Origin: Cydia pomonella
Taxonomy: Eukaryota > Arthropoda > Insecta > Lepidoptera > Tortricidae
Reading direction: 5' to 3'
Assembly: GCF_033807575.1 (NCBI RefSeq)
Contig: NC_084705.1
Location: 14,316,019 to 14,380,018, forward strand
DNA: 64,000 nucleotides
Part shown: positions 33,121-44,697 of the stretch, one piece after another
Numbering within the stretch: the first letter of the stretch is position 1
Layout of the letters: each line of letters opens with the position of its first letter
Translations under genes and position numbers: made by a program
The notes under the pieces: model-generated
Database searches by the model: none
What the model saw: the letters and a program-made list of their open reading frames with translations, nothing else
Told to the model about the DNA's origin: nothing

Positions 33121-33899
33121 AGTACGGTCGCCAAGCCGCTCCGAGGCCAGATTTAATTGACTCAGCTCGGCCTTACCCACAACCGGTATCAATGTGTTCG
33201 GACAGTTCTCCTGATCACCGTACATGCGGTAGTAAAGCGGAAAAATGGTGGAGGGGATAGTAATGACGTCACAAAGATGGCGGCCGGACCTATTCTTTTT
33301 GGCGGTGTATCTCGAAAACCACTTAACCGATTTTAATCATCGAGGTGTCCAATAATAGCTTATATTATGGAGATTATTTCCTTTTCTACAAACATTTACG
33401 TGAAACCTATAGGAAAAAAAATAATAACAAAAAACAGTTTTTTTATAAAAAAATTTTTTTTTTTTTTGTAAAAATCTCCGTAAATATTAGCATTTCGCAA
33501 ATTTTGTTTTATATAAAACATATTGCTTCATTATCAAGGAATATAATGAGCCTTAAAACATACAGATCGAGTAATAAACAATGAAGCTACACTCATTTAT
33601 TTGCGCATGGGTAACGATAACTGGCTTTTACCGGTCGAAACTGTGGTGACTGTTACGATACGTATTGAATGGAATTTATAGAGTATCGGTTTTAATTACT
33701 GAAATTATAATTATAATTATAAAAACCAGACACAATAATGTTACCTTACTTCGACGTTTAGTCTCTTTTTTCGTCTTAATCATAGGTAGGTACATATGTA
33801 TTTCTTTTTACTTAAAATTTTTATACAGGGTGAACTTTTAACCACCAGTCATACTCTGCGCAGCGACTTTATAGGTCATACTTAACAACTTTTACTATG
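33121..33899 (+). repeat. Left arm of the foldback composite
   Basis: Contains AGTAATGACGTCACAAAGAT, ACCACTTAACCGATTTTAAT, a T/A-rich low-complexity stretch at 33420-33470, and ATACAGGGTGAACTTTTAACC near its inner end. ORFs in it are not protein-like. Confidence 0.85.
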
Positions 33900-33956
33900 G
33901 GACCAATTCCGAAATCGCGAAAAAAATTTTGACTGTCCCATATAAAGGTGCGACCA

Positions 33957-35602
33957 ACTTTACCAGACCAACACTTTTCCAAACTGAGCTACAGCTGTCC
34001 GATGAAGTTAAGTACTTAGGACTAACTCTCGACAATAAACTCAATTGGAACAACCACATCAACAAACGGATAGACAAGGCGGGAGTTGTCTTCTGGCAGT
34101 GCAGAAGGATGATTGGTAAGAGGTGGGGACTCAACCCGAAAATTACCCTCTGGCTCTATAAGACGATAATCCGCCCCTTACTCTGTTACGGTGCTCTGGT
34201 TTGGTGGCCAAGAACAAACCTAGGCAACGTACGAGACAAACTACAAAGACTTCAAAGGCTCGCATGCGCGGCCACCACTGGCTGCACGAGGTCTACCCCG
34301 ACTGCAGCCATGGAGGTCATGCTAAACCTTCCACCGCTGCACCTACACATACAGCAAGAGGCCAGTCTCTCAGCGGTAAGGTTGCGAACCCTCAAGATAT
34401 GGTCTAACAATTAAATGTCAACTAAATCAATGTCCATTTATTTTCGCACTACATTGAAGAATAAGTCACTTAATACAAAATATATATCCACAACAAGTTT
34501 CGTCAACGGCCTACCTAGTATCTGGTCTAACATCACAGGAGCTCTTCACACAAAATGCCTGGAAAAGGTGTATGACGAATTTCCAGTGCTTAGGTCAGGC
34601 ACGGACCGGATTCACAAACAAGCTATCTTCGATAAAAGGTACAAAATACAGTTATATGAGGACGACAATCATGAAGGACTCAATCCCCGGGAGCTGAGAA
34701 TCTTCACTGATGGGTCCAAAACAGACAGCGGATCGGGCTCTGGAACCTTCTCAGAAGACCTGAACATGTCGATCACCACTCCGCTAGGAGCCCATAACTC
34801 GGTATTCCAAGCTGAGTGCATGGGCATCATAAACGCGGCGGCTGCCATCACTGCAAGGAAGGTAGTAGGATCCTCCATCCGCATACTCTCCGACAGTAGA
34901 GCAGTCTTAATGGCTCTAAATAGCCATATAGTTACATCCAAACTTATACACGAATGCCACGAACGACTAATGGAGGTATGTCATAATAACAAGATCACCC
35001 TACAATGGATCAAGGGACACAGTGGATCCCGGGGTAACGATGCTGCGGACGAGCTTGCCAGGCAAGGATCGAATGCGGGGGCGATTGGTCCGGAACCGAT
35101 TCTTCCGATACCATTTAGCAAGGTACGCTCAATGCTGCTGGCACGTACAGGGAAACTACACACAGAACACTGGCTGAACCAGACTGGATGCAGACAGGCA
35201 AAAGAAGCCATGCCTGGCATCAACGGAAAACTCACAAGGGCGCTCCTGCAACTAGGGAAGGTCCGACTGAGTATGGTAACCAGTGTCATAACAGGTCATG
35301 GACTATTTAACAAACATCTTTTCACAACAGGTGTCACAGACAGTCCCCTGTGCCGAGGTTGCATGGAGACAGAAGAAACAGCCTCTCACGTGGTGCTGGA
35401 ATGCAGCGGAGTGACTCCATACAGGGCTAAACATCTCGGATCTCCGAGAGACCTCCCCGAGGTCCTACTCAACATCAAAGGTTTGATAGGATTCCTCGAG
35501 GAGCTGGGCTGGCAGGACTAGCCCACCCCCAACATATCACGCAAAATAGGCGCAAGTCGTCGAGTTGCGGAAAAATCGCCCGAATACAATACAATACAAT
35601 AC
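33957..35602 (+). mobile_element. Second LOA-type LINE, 5'-truncated, inside the foldback
   Basis: AAGGTGCGACCA at 33945-33956 and again at 35603-35614 brackets it, a 12-bp target-site duplication. The tail is a pentamer array, AATACAATACAATACAA. Compared with 25046-28748 the protein is clearly a different subfamily and the tail repeat differs. Only the RT thumb, RNase H and zinc motif remain. Confidence 0.85.
33959..35521 (+). pseudogene. LOA LINE ORF2 remnant: RT thumb, RNase H, zinc motif
   Basis: Opens with LSDEVKYLGLTLDNKLNW and continues through TPTAAMEVMLNLPPLHLH, as in the first LOA copy. One TAA at 34412-34414 interrupts an otherwise open frame. RNase H then shows IFTDGSKT, VFQAECMGI, LSDSRAVLMAL, WIKGHSGSRGNDAADELA, so all four acidic residues and the GHSG loop are kept. 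The zinc motif CRGCMETEETASHVVLEC comes before the stop at 35519-35521. The polymerase active site was lost with the 5' end, so the remnant cannot transpose. Confidence 0.85.
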
Positions 35603-35680
35603 AAGGTGCGACCAGACCGCAGCTTAAAAAACGGTCACGATACGGAATCGCAGTGACGCGTCGTATGCGTACCGTTTTTG

Positions 35681-35900
35681 ACGCATGCTCCCCACACCGC
35701 TGTTTAAAAAACGGTGACGGTACGGAATCGCAGTGACGTGCTTCACGCGAATCTTTTTTGTTCGCAAAACAGTTGCGTCTTTTACGTCACCGGTACGGTG
35801 TCTGCCATAAGATCTCCGTGTAATATTTTTTGCGATTTTTACGCAGTTCAATTTACGGTGCGTCAGCTTATTTTAAGCAGCGGTGTGGCGAGCATGCGTC
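35681..35900. mobile_element. MITE inside the foldback
   Basis: GACGCATGCTCCCCACACCG at 35681 is inverted at 35881-35900 (CGGTGTGGCGAGCATGCGTC), with TTTAAAA on the inner side of both arms. The neighbouring 35614-35680 repeats the AAAAAACGGT-ACG-TACGGAATCGCAGTGACG block found at 35706-35740, so a partial tandem copy adjoins it. Non-coding. Confidence 0.8.
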
Positions 35901-35902
35901 AT

Positions 35903-36013
35903 GGACCCGGGTACGTCCTTAAACTACGTCCAAAAGAGAGGTATGGGCATTGTGAATGTCATCTCGCTTTGTGTGGTAGGGCACAGCCAGTGGGTGTCAT
36001 TCCAGATCCAAAT
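35903..36013 (+). repeat. Retroposon fragment E, copy 1
   Basis: GGACCCGGGTACGTCCTTAA through TGTCATCTCGCTTTGTGTGG to TGTCATTCCAGATC matches 44698-44801. The full 3' end with poly(A) is seen only in the other copy. Confidence 0.82.
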
Positions 36014-36029
36014 TTTCTTGCGTGATTCG

Positions 36030-37494
36030 GCATTGGTCCCATAATAAAAGTTGTTCAGTATGACCTGTAAAGTCACTGCGCAGAGTATGGCTGGTGGTTA
36101 AAATTTCATCTTATACCTATATTCGACACAAGTAGTAAGTACTTACAGACCAACTATGATACACATTTTGCCTGTATAGTGATACATAGTGAATAAATTA
36201 ATACCTGATTTAAAAAATAAAACAAAAATAACAAATAGCATGTTATTTAATTCAGTAATCACTAATCAGTCTTAAACAATGAACATCATACTTTTAGATT
36301 AGACAACAAAATGTATATTTATACTGTGTTTCGACTTGAAAGATTTTACTGCTTTAAAACATAAGACAAACCTACCAACCAAATGTATAAAAAAAAATGT
36401 TTTTTGTGATTATTATTTTCCTATAGGTTTCACGTAAATGTTTGTAAAAAGGAAATAATCTCCATAATATAAGCTATTAATTGACACCTCGATGAATACA
36501 ATCGGTTAAGTGGTTTTCGAGATACACCGCCAAAAAGAATAGGTCCGGACGCCATCTTTGTGACGTCATTACTATCCCCTCCCACCATTTTTCCGCTTTA
36601 CTACCGCATGTACGATGATCAGGAGAAACGCCCGAACACATTGATACCGGTTGTGGGTAAGGCCGAGCTGAGTCAATTAAATCTGGCCTCGGAGCGGCTT
36701 GGGGACTACTAATAGTAAAAGTTGTTCAGTATGACCTATAAAGTCGCTGCGCAGAGTATGACTGGTGGTTAAAAGTTCACCCTGTATAAAATTTTTAAGT
36801 AAAAAGAAATATGTACCTACCTATGATTAAGACGAAAAAAGAGACTAAACGTCGAAGTAAGGTAACATTATTGTGTCTGGTTTTTATAATTGTCATTATA
36901 ATTTCAGTAATTAAAACCGATACTCTATAAATTCCATTCAATACGTATCGTAACAGTCACCACAGTTTCGACCGGTAAAAGCCAGTTATCGTTACCCATG
37001 CGCAAATAAATGAGTGTAGCTTCATTGTTTATTACTCGATCTGTATGTTTTAAGGCTCATTATATTCCTTGATAAGCAATATGTTTTATATAAAACAAAA
37101 TTTGCGAAATGCTATTATTTACGGAGATTTTTACAAAATAAAAATTTTTTTTTTTATAAAAAAACTGTTTTTTGTGATTATTTTTTTCCTATAGGTTTCA
37201 CGTAAATGTTTGTAGAAAAGGAAATAATCTCCATAATATAAGCTATTATTTGACACCTCGATGATTAAAATCGGTTAAGTGGTTTTCGAGATACACCGCC
37301 AAAAAGAATAGGTCCGGCCGCCATCTTTGTGACGTCATTACTATCCCCTCCACCATTTTTCCGCTTTACTACCGCATGTAAGGTGATCAGGAGAACTGTC
37401 CGAACACATTGATACCGGTTGTGGGTAAGGCCGAGCCGAGTCAATTAAATCGTGTTTCTAGAGGGCTTTTGAGATTTGGCGACCGTACTATATA
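36030..37494 (-). repeat. Two tandem right arms of the foldback composite
   Basis: 36030-36714 and 36716-37494 are both reversed relative to the left arm and lie head to tail. The outer copy is nearly identical to the left arm except for its last 40 bp before the GGCGACCGTAC end. The inner copy has diverged in its middle (36110-36400) but keeps CTCGGAGCGGCTTGG, which the left arm also has and the outer copy lacks. This is a mosaic that needs at least two events. Confidence 0.8.
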
Positions 37495-37598
37495 AAACCC
37501 AGCGTGGCAAGGACCCTCGACTCAGATACTGAAATTAACTGCGTTCGTTTGCGGCACATATTTATTTTTATTTACGTTTGACATACTGACTAAATTAA

Positions 37599-38567
37599 CC
37601 CTTTCTGTACGGGTGACAACCAGAGTTGCCAATTAGGCATCATCACTGTAGTACGGGTGTCAACTATAGTTGATCGAAACAAGTACGAAGTTTGAAATTT
37701 TTTTCAACCAACTTAGACCTTATATGTTGGTAATAACGATGATATTTAGTAGTAGCATTAGTATAGATTCAAAGAAAAAAATGGCAAAACATTCTGGTAG
37801 ATGGCGTTAAAACAAATATTTATTTAAAAATCCCGCATTTTTTCTGTCAACTGGGGTTGACACCCGTACTCCACGAGTGCAGAAAAAGTAACTCAATATG
37901 GCGGCAAATAGTGTTGTTTTATATTTCATCGAGTTTTAGTAGTTAGGCTAGTTGCAAGTGTTATAGTTGTAAATTTCGTGATTTACAGAATAATTATAAA
38001 AAAAAGTTATAAAATTGGATTATATTACAGTATATGGTAATAAATAATAATAATATGTTCTTAAGATTAAAATAGTAATGATCTCTGCTACACTTTTTTA
38101 TTTTTACCCTTGAGCAGTATAGATAAATATCGACAACTGTATCGATAGGTGCACATCACTATTTTATTCATATTGCAGTCGTGTTTTTATGTTGCGTTAA
38201 AACGGTTGATATTTTTGCATTTTGTTAATAATTATTATCATTTCAAGGCCTTGTTCTATTCAAAATATCATAAACTAATATTTACAAAACTAACAATAGT
38301 TAAAATCGCTTGTAGTAACTTACATTTATACTTTTATTAGTGAGAGATATTACGCGTGAAATATAAAGTACTAGTGATTATAAGTGCAATAAGTGAGTAG
38401 TTATCAAAAGTGCATAATGTTTTTAATGTGTGTACAAAATTTCAACCGCACAGCTGTTATATTTCAGAAAATACACGTAAGTGAAAATATGTCTAACCGC
38501 CGACTCTCGCAAAGACATGCCCGTATTGAGGCGTTGCTAGGCGTTCCAAGTCCCCGTACAGAAAGGG
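37599..38567. mobile_element. Non-autonomous piggyBac element
   Basis: CCCTTTCTGTACGGG at 37599 and its exact inverse at 38553-38567 are each flanked by TTAA (37595-37598, 38568-38571), the piggyBac signature. CGGGTG-CAAC--AGTTG is repeated as a subterminal motif at 37610, 37653 and, inverted, 37846; it may be a transposase-binding site. Near the right end an ATG at 38489 opens 30 codons (MSNRRLSQRHARIEALLG) that run through the inverted repeat. This could be the first codons of a lost transposase joined to the far end by internal deletion. Confidence 0.92.
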
Positions 38568-38982
38568 TTAATAATACTTGAGAAACATTTTACTAGAATC
38601 GTTTTCTGTGTCTTATTAGATTTGATTTCATTTCATTCATAGGAATCATAGGTAATAATAAATTACAGTATAAATTATGCTATGTCAACTACAGGAATTT
38701 ACATTAAATATGATCGTCAGTATATTACAATTTAAATATCAAAAATGGAAAAAATACAAAATAATAAATAAATAAACAATGTAAAATCGTGTCAACTTAA
38801 AAATTAGGAATATAGAGTCTGGCTAACCAAATATTGTTGACAGATATTTCCTTGTTGTATCACGTGTGTTGTGTCTATGATTACAAAAAAAACTAAAAGT
38901 CTATTGTCAATTTATGTCATTCATTTAAATTGTTCGCGGTTTATAAGGGGTTTATTTCAGTTTATTTTAAATAATATTAAAA

Positions 38983-39315
38983 ATGACTATACCGAGTGAG
39001 CTCCGCAAACTATTATTTAACCTCGTAAATAATTACGACAATGTGCGATGTCGACGTGAAGCGTTGTATAACGAAAAACTACAATGTTTACAAGTCGTAA
39101 ACAATTCAGTAGGTTGGTGCTCTATTAATATTTTGATACTTTAAGTAATAGTTCTAATATTTGCCTATAACTTTGATTAAGTACGTGAATTTCTTAATAC
39201 CTGAATCTCATGAACAGGACAAGTGTGTAAAGAAACGGATAAACAAGAAGTTCTGGAAAATATCAATAAAATCAAAACATTGGAACGTAACGAGTTACTG
39301 AAAACCAATATTTAG
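38983..39315 (+). CDS. Candidate small two-exon gene, unknown function
   Basis: ATG at 38983 starts MTIPSELRKLLFNLVNNYDN and runs 42 codons with a charged, helix-like composition into a donor. If intron 39113-39217 is removed (GTTGGT...GAACAG), the frame continues QVCKETDKQEVLENINKIKT to TAG at 39313, giving 75 aa, likely a coiled coil. The alternative donor GTAGGT at 39109 also stays open but yields a basic, less plausible tail and a stop at 39302. It lies in the stretch least affected by repeats, just right of the piggyBac element. I do not recognise the protein. It may be a real short gene, the first exons of a longer one, or a remnant. Confidence 0.4.
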
Positions 39316-40189
39316 AAGAAATCTGTGGAGTAGTAATTTGATATAAAAATATAAAATATATAAAAATATCTTGGCGAAACATGTCTATACATATATGTCT
39401 TTATACTTTACATAGTGCACGTCAACGTATATTTAATTCATTTCCTTAGGTACCCTACGTGTGCACAGAATGCAATGCGCTCTGGTAGATGCTAATAACG
39501 CTTCTTTATAATTTAAGTCAGGATAAGTATTTAATACAAAAATAAATTTTATGCAATACAATTTAAGTGTCAAATTTGCAAATGGACATTTCAAAACATT
39601 GAATACTTTATAGTTAAATGACGTTTTCGTAAGTTGATCATTGTATAAACGTCAAAATGAATAGTGAGTGGAGTCGCTTTATGTATACAAAATATAAATA
39701 AAAATATCAAAATCGGAATTAGAATACATATACGTATTTTTTAATAATTAGAGTGAGATAATTGTACGAATGGTCTTTGTTTTGAATTACAACATGCAGT
39801 CTGCCATTGCCTTGCAGGAATATAGGTACTTTAAAAGAACATTTTACTACGTACATAAATATAAAATAAAACGAATTAAAAACACCTAGTTTCCTTGAAA
39901 TAAATTTAATTTGTTGTGTTTGTAGACAACACAAACACAACAAATTGAATTTATTTATTGAAATTTACTTTTGGAGCTTTCTTTTTTCGCAATGTAATGT
40001 AAACGTGCAGTTGGATACCTACAGGTTGGTTATCGACTTTATTACAACAATTCTATGATTGTTGTTATATTCTTCTTCTGGTGGACATCAAAACATGAAA
40101 CCTCAATATCATTTTTAAAGACCTATCCATAGATATCCCACACATATGGGTTTGATGAATTTTTTTTAATATAAGTTTCAGTTCTAAGT
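39316..40189. other. Intergenic, contains a hairpin
   Basis: AT-rich, nothing coding. The inverted repeat at 39898-39956 is listed separately. Confidence 0.5.
39898..39956. repeat. 26-bp inverted repeat with 7-nt loop
   Basis: Arms 39898-39923 and 39931-39956 pair over 26 bp with one mismatch (core TTTGTTGTGTTTGT / ACAAACACAACAAA), loop AGACAAC. Either the heart of a tiny MITE or a hairpin RNA precursor; nothing decides between them. Confidence 0.7.
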
Positions 40190-40490
40190 ATGCGGAACCC
40201 CCAAAATTTATTGTTTCTTTTTTCTATCTTTGTGTGAAAATCTTAATGCTGTTCACAGAATACATCTACTTACCAAGTTTCAACAGTATAGTTCTTATAG
40301 ATTCGGAAAAAGTGGCTGTGACATACGGACGGACAGACAGACTAGGGAACAACATTTGGCTACGGAACCCTAAAAACGTGTCGGCAACGCATATGTGACA
40401 CCCTGGTTTTTCAGGACTCCATAAGCTACGGTGACCGCTTACCACCAGATGAGCCGTATGTCTGTTTGCCACCGACACGGTATTAAAAAA
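40190..40490 (+). repeat. Repeat C tail and a retroposon 3' end side by side
   Basis: 40300-40373 has ACGGACGGACAGACAGAC and GGCTACGGAACCCTAAAAA, related to repeat C. 40378-40490 has GTCGGCAACGCATATGTGAC and TAAGCTACGGTGACCGCTTACCACCAGATG, then GCCGTATGTCTGTTTGCC. This is the same 3' end as at 44945-45040, and it finishes in an A-rich tail. Confidence 0.75.
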
Positions 40491-41119
40491 AATCTAATGT
40501 AGACTCCATAGATTTTTGTTCCGTGACAACCGTTAATTTGTATTAACAAAATAATTATTAAATATCATAAAATTACGAAGAATTCACATTAGTTATGTTA
40601 AAATATCAATAGAACTCACTGAAAGAAATACATGCCATCCTTTTTCCTTTTTGTTTTGCTATTGTAAGCGGATTTTTTTACAGAAATTCCGTCATGTTTG
40701 ACAGTTGTCGGTGTCGATGGCCGCAGGCCGAAATGAAACTGGGAACAAAACTCATGCTCAAGCCGTTCGAGCATTACTTTTATGGGGTCATTTTTTTCGG
40801 CTGATTGTGAATCCAGTTAATTATACTTACATCAATGTCTCATAATGATCGTCATCTTAAAAACTAAGAGCAATACATCAAATAAAAAATAATACAAAAA
40901 TGTCCAATACAGTGAAATAAAAATAAAAATTAAACGAAAGCCATGGTTTAAGTATTTTTGTTTTTATTTCTACATTTCTATTGCTGGGCGATCCTTTTTA
41001 GGTAAATATATGCCATAATAGTCCAAATCTTAAGGCAAATCCTGCGTATCTTTTGGCCGAACTGGATCACAAACGCTCACTTAGGGATAATAACCGGACA
41101 AGCACCCGTACACAAGGAG
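40491..41119. other. Intergenic, no gene seen
   Basis: 40680-40790 (TTGTCGGTGTCGATGGCCGC, AACTGGGAACAAAACTC) looks like a repeat scrap. The rest is AT-rich. Confidence 0.4.
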
Positions 41120-41368
41120 ATCGAGACGCAGAAATGGAATTAAATTGGGCATATCCTTAGGAAACCTGACACCCACCTATCCAAAGTGGCTCTGACCTGG
41201 AAGATGCCCGGCAAAGGGAAACATGGTCGCCCTAATTTTACTTGGCGCCGTTCTGTGGAGCAAGAGCTGGATGTATTGGTGATGGGGTGGGAGGAGGTTA
41301 CCCAAACGGCCCAGGGCCGGGGTCAGTAGAAGAAAATTATTCGAGCCCTATACCCCAGCGGAGGGTGA
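41120..41368 (+). pseudogene. LINE C-terminal domain fragment
   Basis: In one frame: IGHILRKPDTHLSKVALTW, then KHGRPNFTWRRSVEQEL, MGWEEVTQTAQGRGQ, a TAG, and KKIIRALYPSGG with a TGA at 41366-41368. The pattern WIGH-LRK...AL-W-P-GKR--GRP--TWRR is the usual C-terminal block of many invertebrate LINEs. Stops at both WIGH (TAA for the Trp) and Q-WK (TAG) show decay. Upstream LINE sequence is not evident. Confidence 0.72.
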
Positions 41369-42689
41369 GGGATGAAAAGAAGAAGATGCCATAATAATTA
41401 TAAGGTAGGTAGAATAATAACAGACAGGTTGTAACTTAAAATTTACGTTTAAATAACTACACTACACGTAATGTAGATAATTCCATTGACTCTAAACATA
41501 AGCGTTTTGAGCTTGAGCGGTAGGTAATAGTAGTAAAAACATAAACCAGGTCGAGCCATTCTAGTCCGCGGCCTAGGGCTCTATTATTCAGCGAGCGAAG
41601 GGCACTCGAGACAGACCGCCGTCTTACTCCAGTGCTCTCACTTGTGGCAATTGAAACTTGCAAAGGAAACAACTATGACAGAATACCAAATTATTTCTTG
41701 CTACAAATTATTGGTCAATATCACCAAACGAGTATTATTGTTTTATTTGAATATAATTTTGAAATACTGATTTTATACAATATACTATATTGAGATGATT
41801 CGTAGAATAAAATAGTAAAAGTAATATTTTTATATGGGTATATATCAACCTTTGAGATATTCAATTTAAAAAATCGGGCCGGGAACGGTTTATTTTTGTC
41901 CATGATATGATTTTGCTGGACGGGAATTGTTTTTTTAAGAATAATTTATATTTAATAGTACATTATTGCAGAGGCCGGGATATGGCAATTCGCGGATGAG
42001 TTTCGACAAAGAAGACGAATCCACAAATTGCTGTTCCTGCCGAGGCCTATATATTGCGCTTTTCTCCAAACATGCTAGGAAATCAGGTGAAATAATCATA
42101 ATTTAATGATGAACCATCACTCAAATCGAGCCTTCATATCAAAAACGTCAAAATCAATTGCCCTCTTTAATTATTTTTTAAAAGTTATAGGCACAACTAT
42201 TTTGCCATTCGTACCATTCAATATTCGTTCATTCAATATAATTGTGCAATATAAGCTGTATTTGCTCGCATGAGATCCTTAAAAAAATATAAAAGTTACA
42301 TAGTCTATGATTTTATTAAGCAGTATTCACACGATCTTATACGTCGGTCTTACACGACTCGATCCTTATAGCTTGAAATGATGCTGACCGGGTCGTGTCT
42401 GTAGACGCGGCCCGCAGCTATATTAATTGGCTGTATGCATTTTTCTTAGTGGATACATGTTTTTAAAAAGTAAAAAACAATACAGTAATAACTTTCCCGT
42501 CCGCTAAAACACGACAATAATGGTTTGAATTTTTTTAATTTATGTTTGACCATAACGAAGAACTTCCCGTACTATTTTTGCTACAATAAGGTGAACATTT
42601 CAGAGTATATTGGAGAAAATGTTTTATTATAATTCAAATATATATCTATATACATATATAAACGTGAATGAATATTTTAAATCTCAAAA
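41369..42689. other. Intergenic, no gene seen
   Basis: AT-rich. 42330-42420 has a few GC-richer words (GACCGGGTCGTGTCTG) with no pattern I can name. Confidence 0.45.
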
Positions 42690-43890
42690 TAGACTAGCTA
42701 GGACCTTGAAATATTGCAAAAAGGTTTTTTATTAAAATAGAAAAAAACTGATTTCGGAGTTTTTGAAAGCCTATCCCTCAAGGTGGTAAAAAAGGGTTGT
42801 ATGGAGAAAAAACTTTTTTTGCTTGCTGGCCTTGAAACTTTATATAAAGGCATATTGTTATAATTCAAGAGAAGTTATTTCAGTGTTTTTTAAAATTCAT
42901 CCCCTAAAAGGGTTAAATAGAGATTGACAGTTTATGTGGGGTTAAAAATTTAATTTAACCTAGGAACTTGAAACTTCGTAAACATATATTTCATTAAAAA
43001 AGAAGAAAACTAATTTCAGCGTTTTTGAAAATTCATTTTTCAAGGTGGTGAAAAAGGGGTTGAAAATTTGTATAGATATCAAACATTTTTGTGCGGGACT
43101 TGAATTGGATCACGGCCTATTTTTAGAATACAAAAAAAGTTATTTCAGCGTTTTTAAAAATTCATCCCCGAAATGGGTTAAAAAGGGGTTGATAATTTCT
43201 CTGAGGTTTAAAATTCAACTTAAGCTAGGAACTTGAAACAACTTCGTAAATTGGTACTTCATTGAAAGAGAAGAAAATAGTTATAAGCATTTTTAAAAAT
43301 TAATTCCCTAAGGTAGTGAAAAAGGGGTTGAATATTTATATGAAGGTCAAACATTTTTTTGAGTACGGGACTTGAAACTTTGTATATAAGCATATTATTA
43401 GAAAAAAACAAAAATGATTTCAGCGTTTTTAAAAATTATTCTCCTAAAATGGTTAAATAGGGGTTGAAAGTTTGAATCCATTACAAATGCTTTAAAACTT
43501 CATAGAAAAACATAATATAAGATTAAAAAAGTTATTTTCACGTTCTTGGAAATTCAACCTCTAAGGGGGTTAAAAAGCGGATGGTAGTTTATAACTTTAT
43601 ATGTGGTACGAGTTTTCTATTAAGCTAGGCTTTTAAAATGGCGTTCATTGAAAGTATTAATCCCCCATATTGGTGAAAAAAGGGTTTAAAGTTTGCATTA
43701 GATTGGAATAGTGGACTTGAAAATCTTCTTAAAGGATTATATCGAGATTTTTTTTTTACTTTTATTCACTTTATTCACTTCCTAGGTTGTGTCAGACAAA
43801 TCTCATGTGTTGTATAATTATTAATAAGTGATTCACCTTCCCTACTGCTACCTTTTGCTGCATAATGTTCTTTAAATTATGTTTTATCCC
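42690..43890 (-). repeat. CTAGCTGTT repeat family, reversed array
   Basis: Minus-strand counterpart of 61934 onwards. Units of roughly 120 to 230 bp contain AAAATTCATCCCC-AAA-GGGTTAAA-AGGGGTTGAAA and AGCTAGGAACTTGAAAC. The left-side landmark of the family appears at the right, AGACAAATCTCATG-GTTGTATAATTATTAATAAG-GATTCACCTTCCCTACTGCT. The ORF at 43045-43236 is an artefact. Confidence 0.78.
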
Positions 43891-43943
43891 TTTCTTACAA
43901 ATATATAAGTCAAAATGACAGATAAAGACAAGCGATTCATACT

Positions 43944-44520
43944 TTTTTTTTTCGGGGTGGGAATGCTGCTACGCATCGTCCCCATGGCCTGAGCTCATTT
44001 TGGGGGTCCCTCTTCCTCACCTCTGGCTCACCCTTGGTATGGGTAGGGGGGTATGTGGGGTAGCCCTGGCCGACTTACGCCTGGGCACCTGCATCCGAGG
44101 GGGAGGTCAGAAAAGCCTTGACTCTCCCCCCAGCCGTGTAAGGCCGGGCAGTGTGGGCCCACCGGCCCTACCGGGGGAAGTTGGCGCGCAGCAGCTGCAT
44201 ATTGCGCGCTTCTTCTTCCCCTACGTCTGCTCCTTAGCGGATGCGCGTCTTCATCTTCCTCGCATAGTCGCTCCGCTGCGTCCTTCTGTAGTATGACCAT
44301 TTCACAAAAGGTCTCCATCTCTTTCCATGACCTCTTGCTGTGCAATATGGCCGAAACAACGTTATTCTTGCGGCCACCACCATTCTTTGCCGTTCCGCAT
44401 CCCATCGCATGCATGTTTGATTCGGTGAGGGGGTTGGGTGATTGTGCTGGGAGAGAGGGCTAATTCAGGCCAGTAAGGCGTTTATGACTAGCGCCATGAG
44501 TGATTAACAGCCATCATCTA
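43944..44520 (-). pseudogene. R1-clade LINE, C-terminal end and 3' UTR
   Basis: A T run at 43944-43953 is the poly(A) of a minus-strand retroposon. The minus strand then shows ILHSKRSWKEMETFCEMVIL and QKDAAERLCEEDEDA, followed by SRRRGRR. This resembles the acidic/basic C-terminus of R1, TRAS and SART ORF2 (W----FCE-VM--KE-AER, then Arg-rich). R1-type LINEs often insert site-specifically, but no target sequence is seen. The strong GC content contrasts with the host DNA. Only about 0.6 kb survives. Confidence 0.55.
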
Positions 44521-44697
44521 ACTTTAAGAAATATGCGACGACGCATGTGGGTTCGCGGCAAATTAAGAAAAGAGGTCAATACAAATATTATCGATGGAAT
44601 AGAAAAGTCTATTATTTGCTCTTACTCCTAATTTAAACCCAAAGTGGTTTGTTTTACGGTGGTTCTAACGCAATACTGCTCATGTCAACAAAAAATT

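Larger units (their letters stand above)
33121..37495. mobile_element. Foldback composite with three copies of a long arm
   Basis: The outer ends are inverted (GTACGGTCGCCAA left, TTGGCGACCGTAC right, with TA on each side). The left arm 33121-33899 is matched in reverse by 36716-37494, and a second, more divergent reverse copy lies at 36030-36714. The middle is filled with a LOA LINE, a MITE and a dispersed repeat. No transposase of its own is visible. TA flanks hint at Tc1/mariner but prove nothing. See findings. Confidence 0.75.

Noticed and set aside
33345..33584. 79-codon ORF in the left foldback arm
   Set aside because: Low-complexity Lys/Phe-rich translation of an A/T tract; the same DNA is repeated in the right arms without keeping the frame.
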